DNA of 64,000 nt from an uncultured Christensenella sp. (GTDB taxonomy: Bacteria > Bacillota > Clostridia > Christensenellales > Borkfalkiaceae): positions 9,116 to 73,115 of the forward strand of contig CAJTPJ010000006.1 in assembly GCA_910578145.1 (NCBI GenBank), read 5' to 3'. This document shows, piece after piece, positions 56,945 through 64,000 of the stretch. The translations under genes and the position numbers were made by a program. The notes beneath the pieces were generated by a model. It saw only the letters and a program-made list of their open reading frames with translations, was not told where the DNA came from and did no database searches. Numbering within the stretch: position 1 is the first letter of the stretch; every line of letters starts with the position of its first letter.

Positions 56945-57880
56945 ATGTATCATAGACCTTTGTTTCATATATTCGGCGCGCCCGTATACGCTTACGGCTT
57001 GTGTATGGCGGTGGGTATTTTGGCGTGTTTCGCTTTTCTTATGTTCACTATGTGGTATAAGAAATTTAACGAGGACGCCACCGATAAAATTTTGTTGATT
57101 GGTTTGTTCGGGACGGGTTTCGGCATTTTCGCATCTATGCTGTTCCAATCGGTTTACAACTATATTGCCGACCCTTCGTCGGGTTTCCATTTGGAGGGAA
57201 TGACTTTCCTCGGCGGGCTTATAGGCGGCGTGGGCAGCTTCCTCGGCGTGTGGAATTTGTACGTTTTCGTAATTGCGCCGCGCACTAAAATTAAATTGCT
57301 TAAAAACAATATGAACGCATCGCTTTCCGACGCGTTGCCGTTTATTCCCATAGGCATTGCCATTGCGCACGCTTTCGGGCGGCTTGGCTGTTTATTTGCG
57401 GGCTGTTGTTACGGCAAACCCACCGACGCTTGGTACGGGCTTAAATGCGCCCACGGCTGGAACGAGACTTTAAAAATGAATATGTCCGGCGTTACGGTTA
57501 TCCCCACGCAGTTGTTTGAAATGCTGTTTTTGTTTGCGCTTGCGGGGGTTATGGCGCTGTTGTATTTTAAATTTAAACTTAACTACAATTTCGGCGTTTA
57601 CGCAATTGCCTACGGTATATGGCGGTTTATTATAGAATTTTTCCGCATTGACGACAGGGGCGGCGTTGCGGGTGCGGCGTTAAGCCCTTCGCAAATTTTA
57701 AGCATTATAATGGTGCTTTTGGGCGTGGGTTATATCTTTTTACAGTACTACGTACTTTCTAAATTTATGAAGCACCCCGAACTGCAAGCCTCAAAGAATA
57801 AAGACGATAAAGTCGATAAAGGCGAGGAAGTAAAAGACGCGGGCGATACGCCTGAAAGCGGCAACGCCGTTTCAGAATAA
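56945..57880 (+). CDS. lgt: Prolipoprotein diacylglyceryl transferase
   Basis: 311 residues from the ATG at 56945 (GGCGGAG upstream; an earlier in-frame start overlaps the MATE gene). Seven helices and the Lgt core AHAFGRLGCLFAGCCYG, with the catalytic Arg in GRLGC. Other family marks are VYAYGLCMAVG at the start and the C-terminal FGVYAIAYGIWRFIIEFFRID. Lgt attaches diacylglycerol to lipobox Cys residues, such as that of the protein at 4499-4984. A charged KDDKVDKGEEVKDAG tail is extra. Confidence 0.92.
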   Translation: MYHRPLFHIFGAPVYAYGLCMAVGILACFAFLMFTMWYKKFNEDATDKILLIGLFGTGFGIFASMLFQSVYNYIADPSSGFHLEGMTFLGGLIGGVGSFLGVWNLYVFVIAPRTKIKLLKNNMNASLSDALPFIPIGIAIAHAFGRLGCLFAGCCYGKPTDAWYGLKCAHGWNETLKMNMSGVTVIPTQLFEMLFLFALAGVMALLYFKFKLNYNFGVYAIAYGIWRFIIEFFRIDDRGGVAGAALSPSQILSIIMVLLGVGYIFLQYYVLSKFMKHPELQASKNKDDKVDKGEEVKDAGDTPESGNAVSE

Positions 57881-57887
57881 AACTAAG

Positions 57888-57916
57888 TACGGCGTTCGCG
57901 GAACGCCGTATTTTTA
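57888..57916 (+). terminator. Terminator after lgt
   Basis: TACGGCGTTC-GCG-GAACGCCGTA then TTTTT. Confidence 0.88.
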
Positions 57917-57927
57917 AAGGAATGAAT

Positions 57928-59442
57928 ATGAAAAGTCAAAGCGTAGTAACGGATTTAAGAAGAAAAGTTTTTACCGAAGTTGCAAAAGTTGCGTATTCGT
58001 CGGATAACCCCGCGGGGGATTTGGAAGAAATTCCTTTTATAATCACTCCCGACGAAGAGCCTAAGTACCGCGAAAGTATTTACCGCGAGCGACAGATTGC
58101 TTCCGAGAGGGTGCGATTGGCTATGGGGCTTTCGCTTCGCCCCGCAAACAAGCCCGTGCATATAACTTCGGGCGTGGATAAAAGCACCATTGCGGACAAG
58201 TATTACGAGCCGCCGCTTATGCAGGTTATCCCTTCGGCGTGCGACAAGTGCCCCGATAACGAATATTACGTTTCCGACCAGTGCCGCAACTGCGTTTCGC
58301 ACGCGTGCATTAAAAGTTGCCCCAAAGGCGCGGTTTCCATCGTAAACGGCAGGGCGTTTATAGACCAAAGCAAGTGCATAAAATGCGGCAGGTGCAAGGC
58401 GGCGTGCCCTTACGACGCGATAGCTCATCACAAACGCCCGTGCGCTTCCGCGTGCGGCGTTAAAGCTATTTCTTCAGACGAATACGGCAGGGCGCATATC
58501 AATAACGAAATTTGCGTGGCTTGCGGGCAGTGTATGTCTGCCTGTCCGTTTGGAGCTATTGCAGACAAATCTCAAATTTTCCAGCTTATACAGGCAATTA
58601 AACAGGGCGACGAGGTGGTTGCCGCCGTCGCGCCCGCAATAATAGGGCAGTTCGGCGCAAAAGTTACGCCCGGTAAACTTAAATCCGCGTTTTTGGCACT
58701 TGGGTTTAAGGACGTGTACGAGGTGGCGGTAGGCGCGGACGTGGGCTGTATTGCCGAGGCTAACCACTACGTAAAGGCGGTTGCCACGGGCGAGCTTCCC
58801 TTTCTTTTCACAAGCTGTTGCCCTGCCTGGGCGGTGCTGGTTAAAAAGTTTTTCCCCGACCTTGCCGCCGAAGTTTCCGAAGAGCTTACGCCTATGGTTG
58901 CCACTGCGCGCTCTATAAAAGTAAACCGCCCCAACGCGCGCGTTGTGTTTATAGGTCCGTGCGCGGCTAAAAAGTTAGAAGCGGCGCGCAGGACGGTGCG
59001 CAGTTACGTGGACTTTGTAATTACGTTTGAAGAGCTTGCGGGTATGTTCGACGCCAAGGGCCTTAAATTGGAGGAGCTTGAGGAGTTGCCCGTAGAGTTG
59101 CAGGCAACGGGCGCGGGGCGCGGTTACGCTTGCGCGGGCGGCGTTGCAAGCGCCATTGAAAAGTGCGTTAAAGAGTACTTTCCCGATACCGAAGTTAAAA
59201 TACAGCACGCCGAGGGGCTTGAGGACTGCCGCAAGGTGTTAATGCTTGCCAAGGCGGGCAAGTTGGACGGGTATTTGATAGAGGGAATGGGTTGCCCCGG
59301 CGGTTGCGTTGCAGGCGTGGGCACTATTATTCCCGCAGAGCGGGCGAAGTTTGCCGTTGCACAGCTGGTAAAAACTTCGCAAGAGGCTGTGCCGCCCGAA
59401 GAAATGGAAGATTTGGCGGAAAAGTTATCCAAAATGAAGTAA
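57928..59442 (+). CDS. [FeFe]-hydrogenase, monomeric (group B-like)
   Basis: 504 residues from the second ATG (57928), which sits 8 bp after AAAGGA; the first ATG is too close to it. N-terminal cluster-binding Cys sets: CDKCPDNEYYVSDQCRNC, CIKSCPKG, CIKCGRCKAACP and CVACGQCMSACP. The H-cluster motifs are TSCCPAW (295-301), GPCAAKK (343-349) and EGMGCPGGCVAG (452-463). It reduces protons to H2 with ferredoxin or the reverse, in the cytoplasm. The maturases HydEFG are not in this window. The flavin reductase next door probably shares the ferredoxin pool. Confidence 0.95.
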   Translation: MKSQSVVTDLRRKVFTEVAKVAYSSDNPAGDLEEIPFIITPDEEPKYRESIYRERQIASERVRLAMGLSLRPANKPVHITSGVDKSTIADKYYEPPLMQVIPSACDKCPDNEYYVSDQCRNCVSHACIKSCPKGAVSIVNGRAFIDQSKCIKCGRCKAACPYDAIAHHKRPCASACGVKAISSDEYGRAHINNEICVACGQCMSACPFGAIADKSQIFQLIQAIKQGDEVVAAVAPAIIGQFGAKVTPGKLKSAFLALGFKDVYEVAVGADVGCIAEANHYVKAVATGELPFLFTSCCPAWAVLVKKFFPDLAAEVSEELTPMVATARSIKVNRPNARVVFIGPCAAKKLEAARRTVRSYVDFVITFEELAGMFDAKGLKLEELEELPVELQATGAGRGYACAGGVASAIEKCVKEYFPDTEVKIQHAEGLEDCRKVLMLAKAGKLDGYLIEGMGCPGGCVAGVGTIIPAERAKFAVAQLVKTSQEAVPPEEMEDLAEKLSKMK

Positions 59443-59470
59443 AAACGGCGGTTAAGTCAATAAATAAAAT

Positions 59471-60322
59471 ATGGTTTACGATATAGCAATAATAGGCGGC
59501 GGGCCGGCGGGAATTTCCGCGGCTATCAACGCCAAAGTTTTAAATAAAAATTTCGTGTGGTTTGCAAGCGGCGGCGGTTCTGAAAAAGTTGCGCGTGCGG
59601 AGCTTGTAAAAAATTACCCCGGGTTGCCGGATATAACGGGCGCGGAGCTTGCAAAAACGTTTAAAACACACGTTGAAAATATGCAAATCACGCCCAACGC
59701 ACAGGTGGTTACAGCCGTTTACGAAACGGGCGAAACGTTTACGCTGCTTGCGGGGAATAACGATTTTGCCGCAAAAAGCGTAATTTTGTGCACGGGCGTT
59801 TACTCGCAAAAGCTGATTGCGGGCGAGGAAAAGTTTTTGGGCAGGGGGGTAAGTTATTGCGCCACCTGCGACGGTATGATGTTCAAAGGCAAAAAAATAG
59901 CCGTGTATTGCACGGACAAGTCTTTCGCTCACGAGGTTGAGTTTTTAAGCTCGGTTGCCGAAAAGGTGTATTTTATGCCTATGTACCGCAACCCCGAAAT
60001 TAAGGGGGATAATATTGAAATTATTATCAAACAGCCCGTTGAAATTGCAGGGAATATGCGGGTTGAAAGCGTTGCGTTTAAGGACGGGAAGATAGACGTT
60101 GACGGAATTTTTATTTTAAGAAACTCGGTTGCGCCGTCCGCGCTTTTGCACGGGCTGGAAGTTGAGGACGGGCACATTACCGTAAACCGCCGTTGCGAAA
60201 CCAATATAAAGGGCGTATTTGCCGCGGGCGATTGCACGGGCAGACCCTATCAGTATATAAAGGCGGCGGGCGAGGGGAATATAGCCGTTCATTCAGCCGT
60301 GGAATACCTTTCCGGAAAATAA
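59471..60322 (+). CDS. Thioredoxin-reductase-like flavoprotein without an NADPH motif (FFTR-like)
   Basis: 283 residues. FAD site GGGPAG (9-14), redox-active CATC at Cys130/Cys133 in VSYCATCDG, and the C-terminal FAD motif GVFAAGDCTGRPYQYIKAAGEG. The second nucleotide site, normally GGGxSA then HRR, reads VYCTDKSFA (145-153) and YFMPMYR, so NADPH binding is very unlikely. Ferredoxin-dependent flavin thioredoxin reductases of Clostridia have exactly this loss. Start 28 bp after the [FeFe]-hydrogenase, a ferredoxin enzyme. Confidence 0.85.
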   Translation: MVYDIAIIGGGPAGISAAINAKVLNKNFVWFASGGGSEKVARAELVKNYPGLPDITGAELAKTFKTHVENMQITPNAQVVTAVYETGETFTLLAGNNDFAAKSVILCTGVYSQKLIAGEEKFLGRGVSYCATCDGMMFKGKKIAVYCTDKSFAHEVEFLSSVAEKVYFMPMYRNPEIKGDNIEIIIKQPVEIAGNMRVESVAFKDGKIDVDGIFILRNSVAPSALLHGLEVEDGHITVNRRCETNIKGVFAAGDCTGRPYQYIKAAGEGNIAVHSAVEYLSGK

Positions 60323-60331
60323 GAGGTTACT

Positions 60332-61273
60332 ATGCTTTTTACCGAACTTACTATCAACACCACCACCGAAGGGAGCGAGCTTATAGCCGATATTCTTTGG
60401 CGGTACACCAATTACGGCGTTGCCATTTCCGACGTTAAAGACGTTATTGCTTTGCAGGAAAACAAGGCTATGTATTGGGACTATATGGACGAAAATTTGC
60501 TTTCCGAAAGGCGCGACGTGCTTGTTAAGGCGTTTGTGCCCAAGGACGAAACGGCGGTTGTTTTGCCGCAAATCCGCGCGGATTTGGAAGAGCTTAAAAT
60601 TAATTGCGAGGGCTTTACCGCGCTCGGCTCGCTTGAAACGGCTTGCCGCGAAGTGGAGGGCGACGATTGGATAGGTATTTGGAAGTCGCATTTCAGACCC
60701 TTACGTATAGGCGGACGCATAGTAGTCTGCCCCGAGTGGATTACATATGAAAAACAGCCCGAAGAGCAAGTTGTTAAGCTGGACAGCAATATGGCGTTCG
60801 GCACGGGCGAGCACGAAACCACTTCTATGTGTTTAAAGCTGTTGCAGGAATACATTACGCCGCAAAGCGTTTGTATCGACGTTGGTTGCGGTAGCGGTAT
60901 TTTGGGCATTTCTGCAATAAAACTGGGCGCAAATTACGCGTATCTTACCGATATAGATTACGTTGCCGTGGAAAGCGCAAAGCACAATGCGGAAATTAAC
61001 GGCGTGTTGGAAAAAGTAACGGTTGCACATTCAAACCTTTTGGACGACGCCGAAATTAAGGGCGATATTATGCTTGCCAACATTACCGCGGAAATTTTGT
61101 GCGGGCTTGCGCCGTCCATTCCCAAAAATCTTAAAGCGGGCGGAACGCTGATTTTAAGCGGCATAATCGAAAGCCGCCTTGAAATGGTTATAACAGCGTT
61201 TTCCGCGCAGGGGCTCAGGCTTGAAAAGCAAGTGCGGGAGGGGGAGTGGTTGGCTCTTGCGTTTAGGTTATGA
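60332..61273 (+). CDS. prmA: Ribosomal protein L11 methyltransferase
   Basis: 313 residues. An N-terminal substrate-recognition part, then the SAM-binding Rossmann fold: MAFGTGEHETT, CIDVGCGSGILGISAIKLGA, TDIDYVAVESAKHN and the NPPY-like LANITAEIL typical of PrmA. Methylates lysines of L11. Overlaps rsmE by ATGA; 9 bp after the flavin reductase. Confidence 0.95.
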   Translation: MLFTELTINTTTEGSELIADILWRYTNYGVAISDVKDVIALQENKAMYWDYMDENLLSERRDVLVKAFVPKDETAVVLPQIRADLEELKINCEGFTALGSLETACREVEGDDWIGIWKSHFRPLRIGGRIVVCPEWITYEKQPEEQVVKLDSNMAFGTGEHETTSMCLKLLQEYITPQSVCIDVGCGSGILGISAIKLGANYAYLTDIDYVAVESAKHNAEINGVLEKVTVAHSNLLDDAEIKGDIMLANITAEILCGLAPSIPKNLKAGGTLILSGIIESRLEMVITAFSAQGLRLEKQVREGEWLALAFRL

Positions 61274-61998
61274 GCGCGCCTAAAAGATTTTTCGTTGATA
61301 AAATAAACTATCCCGAAGTTACAAAGGTTTACTTGGAGGGCGAGGAATTTATTCACGCCAAAACGGTGCTTCGCGTTGAAACGGGTACGGAAATAGTGCT
61401 TTTAGACGGTAGCGGAAAGGAGTTTTCCGCAATAGTGGCGGACATTGAAAAAAAGCGGTTGTTAGCACATATTACGGGGGTAATTGACGGCGATAAGGAG
61501 CCTACAACGCCCGTATATTTGTTGTGCGGGGCGTTGAAAGGGGACAAAACCGAGTTTGTAGTGCAAAAAGCGTGCGAGCTTGGGGTAAGCAAAATAGGCG
61601 TGTTTTCTTCCGACTATTGCTCTGCGTATATGAACGAAAATAAGCTGGAACGGCTTAGAAAAGTTTCGCGTGAGGCGGCAAAGCAGTGTCTGCGTTCGCG
61701 CGCGCCCGAAGTGGAATATTTTAACGGATTGGAGGAAGCCTTGGCTTCTGCGGCGGAATACGAAAACAAGCTGTTTGCGTGCGAATTTTTGCACTCGTCC
61801 GAGGCGGATATTTCAAAGCTGGACGGCGCAACCGTAGTGGTTGTGGGTAGCGAGGGCGGATTTTCCGAAAGGGAGTACGAGGTTGCAAAGCAGCACGGCT
61901 TTTCGGGGATATCGCTTGGCAAACGCATTTTGCGCGCGGAAACGGCGGCGGTTGCGGTGTGCGCGCTCGTGGCGTTTGCGCTTGGTGAACTTAAATGA
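61270..61998 (+). CDS. rsmE: 16S rRNA (uracil1498-N3)-methyltransferase
   Basis: 242 residues, SPOUT fold: N-terminal PUA-like part (PKRFFVDKI...EEFIHAKTVLRV) and the knot VVVVGSEGGFSEREYEVAKQHGFSGISLGKRILRAETA. Overlaps prmA and mtaB by ATGA, the usual prmA-rsmE-mtaB order. Confidence 0.95.
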   Translation: MSAPKRFFVDKINYPEVTKVYLEGEEFIHAKTVLRVETGTEIVLLDGSGKEFSAIVADIEKKRLLAHITGVIDGDKEPTTPVYLLCGALKGDKTEFVVQKACELGVSKIGVFSSDYCSAYMNENKLERLRKVSREAAKQCLRSRAPEVEYFNGLEEALASAAEYENKLFACEFLHSSEADISKLDGATVVVVGSEGGFSEREYEVAKQHGFSGISLGKRILRAETAAVAVCALVAFALGELK

Positions 61999-63224
61999 AA
62001 GCGGTAGTTTTTACGCTTGGCTGTAAGGTTAACGAAGTGGAAAGCGCGGCTATTATGGCTTCGCTTGAAAAGTTGGGTTTCGAGGTTTCGGACGGGCTTT
62101 GCCCCGCGGATATATACGTTTTAAATACCTGTGCAGTCACGCGCGAGGCGGAAAAAAAGAGCCGCCAGCTTGTGGCGCGGGCGCGTAAATTCAACCCCGA
62201 AGCCAAAATTTTCGTGTGCGGGTGCGCTTCGCAAAAGTCTGCCGAGGCGTTTAAAGAAAAGGGCGTGACTTTCGTGTGCGGCGCGCGCGATAAATCGGAG
62301 GTAATAGCGGCGGTTGCGGCGGAATTTAACGCCGAAAACTGCGGGTTGTTATTCCCCAAGCAAACCAAAACCCGTGCGTTTATAAAAATTCAGGACGGCT
62401 GTAACAACTTTTGCTCGTACTGCGTTATTCCTTACCTGCGCGGGCGGGAAAAATCGCGGAAAATAGAGGATATATTGGGGGAGATCCAAAATACGGACAG
62501 CCCCGAAATAGTGCTTAACGGCATAAATATTTCGTCTTATTGCGACGGAGGTCAAACGCTTACGCACCTTATAACGGCGCTTAAAAGCGTTAAAAAGCGC
62601 ATAAGGCTGGGGTCGTTGGAGTGCAATATTATCACGCGGGAATTTCTTGAAGCGTTAAACGGGCTTTACGATTTTGCGCGGCAGTTTCACCTTTCGTTGC
62701 AAAGCGGTTCAACCCAAGTTTTAAAGGCTATGAACAGGCGTTACACGCGCGAGGAATATCTTGAAAAGTGCACGTTGATTTACGAGTATTTTCCCGACGC
62801 CGCAATAACCACCGATATAATTGCGGGGTTTGCGACGGAAAGCGAGGAAGACTTTTTAAAAAGCCTTTCAATAATAGACGAGGCTAAGTTTGCACGTGTG
62901 CACGCGTTTGCGTTTTCGCCGCGCGAGGGCACCGCGGCGTTTAAACTGAAAGATATTCCGCCGCAGGTAAAATCGCGCCGTTTGCACGCGCTTTTAGAGG
63001 CGGGCGAACGCGCTTCGTTGGCGTATATATCGGGGTTTATCGGTAAAACGCTTGAATTTATCGCCGAAGAACGCGTTGACGGGTATTGGACGGGATATAC
63101 GGGTAATTACGTGAAAATTTACCTGCCCGAAACTGCGGAAGCGGGCAAAAAGTACGCCGTGCGTCTTGTGGGTAAGTTCAGGGACGGCGCTTTGGCGGAA
63201 GTTATTGAAGAGCGCGGCGTTTAA
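61995..63224 (+). CDS. mtaB: tRNA t6A37 methylthiotransferase MtaB
   Basis: 409 residues, radical-SAM methylthiotransferase. The N-terminal UPF0004 domain has cluster-binding Cys in TLGCKVN, NTCAVT and CGCASQ. The radical-SAM motif is Cys136-Cys140-Cys143 (CNNFCSYC), and the C-terminal TRAM part follows. It converts t6A37 made by TsaD to ms2t6A. Confidence 0.95.
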   Translation: MKAVVFTLGCKVNEVESAAIMASLEKLGFEVSDGLCPADIYVLNTCAVTREAEKKSRQLVARARKFNPEAKIFVCGCASQKSAEAFKEKGVTFVCGARDKSEVIAAVAAEFNAENCGLLFPKQTKTRAFIKIQDGCNNFCSYCVIPYLRGREKSRKIEDILGEIQNTDSPEIVLNGINISSYCDGGQTLTHLITALKSVKKRIRLGSLECNIITREFLEALNGLYDFARQFHLSLQSGSTQVLKAMNRRYTREEYLEKCTLIYEYFPDAAITTDIIAGFATESEEDFLKSLSIIDEAKFARVHAFAFSPREGTAAFKLKDIPPQVKSRRLHALLEAGERASLAYISGFIGKTLEFIAEERVDGYWTGYTGNYVKIYLPETAEAGKKYAVRLVGKFRDGALAEVIEERGV

Positions 63225-63265
63225 CGCTGAATTTTTATTTAAAACAAAGTCAAGGAGATACTGCT

Positions 63266-63604
63266 ATGGAAGATAAAAACTGTGTTTTTTGCAGGATATT
63301 ACGGGGGGAAATTCCCGCGCAAAAAGTGTACGAAGACGATAAAATGCTGGTATTCAAGGATATTGAGCCTAAGGCAAAAATTCATCTTTTGGCAATTTGT
63401 AAGGACCATTTTAAACTGCTGTCCGATATGGACGAAAGCCGCGCGGAGCTTGTAAAGTATATGCTTGGAAAAATACCTTTAATTGCCGCCGCAAACGGCT
63501 GTGAAAACGGGTACAGGCTTATAATAAACCAGGGCGGCGACGCTGGGCAGACGGTTTTTCATTTGCATATACATATCCTCGGCGGCGAACCTTTGCCTTG
63601 GTGA
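63266..63604 (+). CDS. HIT-family nucleotide-binding protein (HinT-like)
   Basis: 112 residues. His triad HLHIH (99-103) and zinc-type CVFC (6-9). HinT-like proteins hydrolyse nucleoside phosphoramidates. AAGGAGA precedes the ATG. Confidence 0.93.
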   Translation: MEDKNCVFCRILRGEIPAQKVYEDDKMLVFKDIEPKAKIHLLAICKDHFKLLSDMDESRAELVKYMLGKIPLIAAANGCENGYRLIINQGGDAGQTVFHLHIHILGGEPLPW

Positions 63605-63615
63605 AAAATATTTTT

Positions 63616-63777
63616 ATGTTAATTTTAATTTCGGGCGCAACGCATACGGGTAAAACTTATTTGGCGCAACGCCTTATGGAAAAATATAAGATAGCGTATA
63701 TTTCCATAGACCATTTAAAAATGGGGCTTATAAGAAGCAATCAAACTACGCTTACCGCCGAAGTGAGCGGTATATAA
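63616..63777 (+). pseudogene. Truncated P-loop kinase-like gene
   Basis: 53 codons ending in TAA: LILISGATHTGKTYLAQRL holds a P-loop GATHTGKT, followed by ISIDHLKMGLIRSNQTTLT, the start of an adenylate-kinase/zeta-toxin-like family usually near 170-200 residues. The frame then breaks off. A GTG at 63601, overlapping the HIT stop, is an alternative start. No continuation of the domain is seen in the next 200 bp in any frame. Confidence 0.65.
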
Positions 63778-63936
63778 ATGAAAGAGTTACATAATAGGGC
63801 TCACGCAAAAAGACGAAGTATTTTTGTGGGAAGAGGAAACGCAACGGAGCAAAGTTGCCGTTTGAAATAACAAACGGCTTAAAGCGGAGTTTGCGGTGAC
63901 GAGGTTGCGCCGAACATCATAAACCTAAACAACGGC

Positions 63937-63980
63937 ACGAGGGTTTGTAGCCATTTGCTACAAGCCCTCGTTTTTATTTT
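63937..63980 (+). terminator. Strong intrinsic terminator
   Basis: ACGAGGGTTTGTAGC-CATTT-GCTACAAGCCCTCGT then TTTTATTTT. The stretch 63778-63936 has only short frames, one open without a start (YIIGLTQKDEVFLWEEE), perhaps a remnant. Confidence 0.88.
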
Positions 63981-64000
63981 CAACTAATTGATAAATTGTA

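Noticed and set aside
1..64000. tRNA, rRNA, tmRNA or SRP RNA genes
   Set aside because: No T-arm-type GTTCGANTC with matching acceptor arms and no rRNA-like stretch was found by eye; small structured RNAs could still be missed.

Overview
The window looks like the chromosome of an anaerobic, spore-lineage Firmicute (Clostridia). Supporting signs are a monomeric [FeFe]-hydrogenase, pyruvate phosphate dikinase, an apparently ferredoxin-type thioredoxin reductase, FeoAB, YqfC/YqfD, a sigma-B/F/G-type sigma factor with STAS and anti-sigma partners, and the classic Firmicute order yqfC-yqfD-phoH-pgpH-ybeY-era-yqzL-recO followed by ppdK. Genus cannot be told from the sequence. Most sigma-A-like promoters found have 16-18 bp spacers, and genes are tightly packed with many ATGA overlaps and bidirectional terminators. 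No rRNA, tRNA or CRISPR array was seen.

Layout. 1-4.4 kb: 3' part of a giant SF1 helicase. 4.4-5.2 kb: small cassette with a lipoprotein gene. 5.2-8.2 kb: lysine-riboswitch-controlled asd-dapA-dapB (minus strand). 8.3-10.7 kb: membrane-anchored surface protein. 10.8-13.3 kb: ArsR-type sensor plus metal P-type ATPase. 13.5-16.8 kb: purine permease and adenine deaminase. 17-28.4 kb: secA, prfB, tsaD, ileS, feoAB, RluA-type pseudouridine synthase. 28.4-31.7 kb: citrate synthase divergent from a four-gene sigma-factor switch. 31.7-32.8 kb: cassette carrying yjdF. 32.8-38.2 kb: unknown membrane protein, PucR-type HTH protein, S41 protease, an Xre module, and an atypical MinD-like/MinE-like pair. 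38.3-44.1 kb: the yqfC-to-recO operon. 44.1-47.9 kb: second Xre module, ppdK and a 119-bp tandem repeat at its 3' end. 48-53.7 kb: transglutaminase-like surface protein and a DUF1538/PII-like operon. 53.9-63.6 kb: polysaccharide deacetylase, SSB, MATE, lgt, hydrogenase, flavin reductase, prmA-rsmE-mtaB and a HIT protein. The last 0.4 kb holds a truncated P-loop gene and a terminator.

Three signals stand out. First, two AT-rich cassettes (4419-5143 and 31721-32765) each sit inside the loop of a bidirectional terminator between convergent host genes. They share palindromic TTCCC-TA-GGGAA terminal inverted repeats and a 32-bp promoter-bearing segment, so they look like one unrecognised family of terminator-targeting mobile cassettes. 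Second, the end of ppdK is repeated five times with an exact 119-bp period. The four internal copies encode the same C-terminal peptide with only synonymous differences, while the last copy encodes a different, probably ancestral end next to the native terminator. This suggests repeated integration of a short element that rebuilds the gene's 3' end. Third, several regulatory or enzymatic proteins lack the key residues of their family: the HATPase-like partner of the sigma factor, the MinD-like ATPase, and the thioredoxin reductase next to the hydrogenase.
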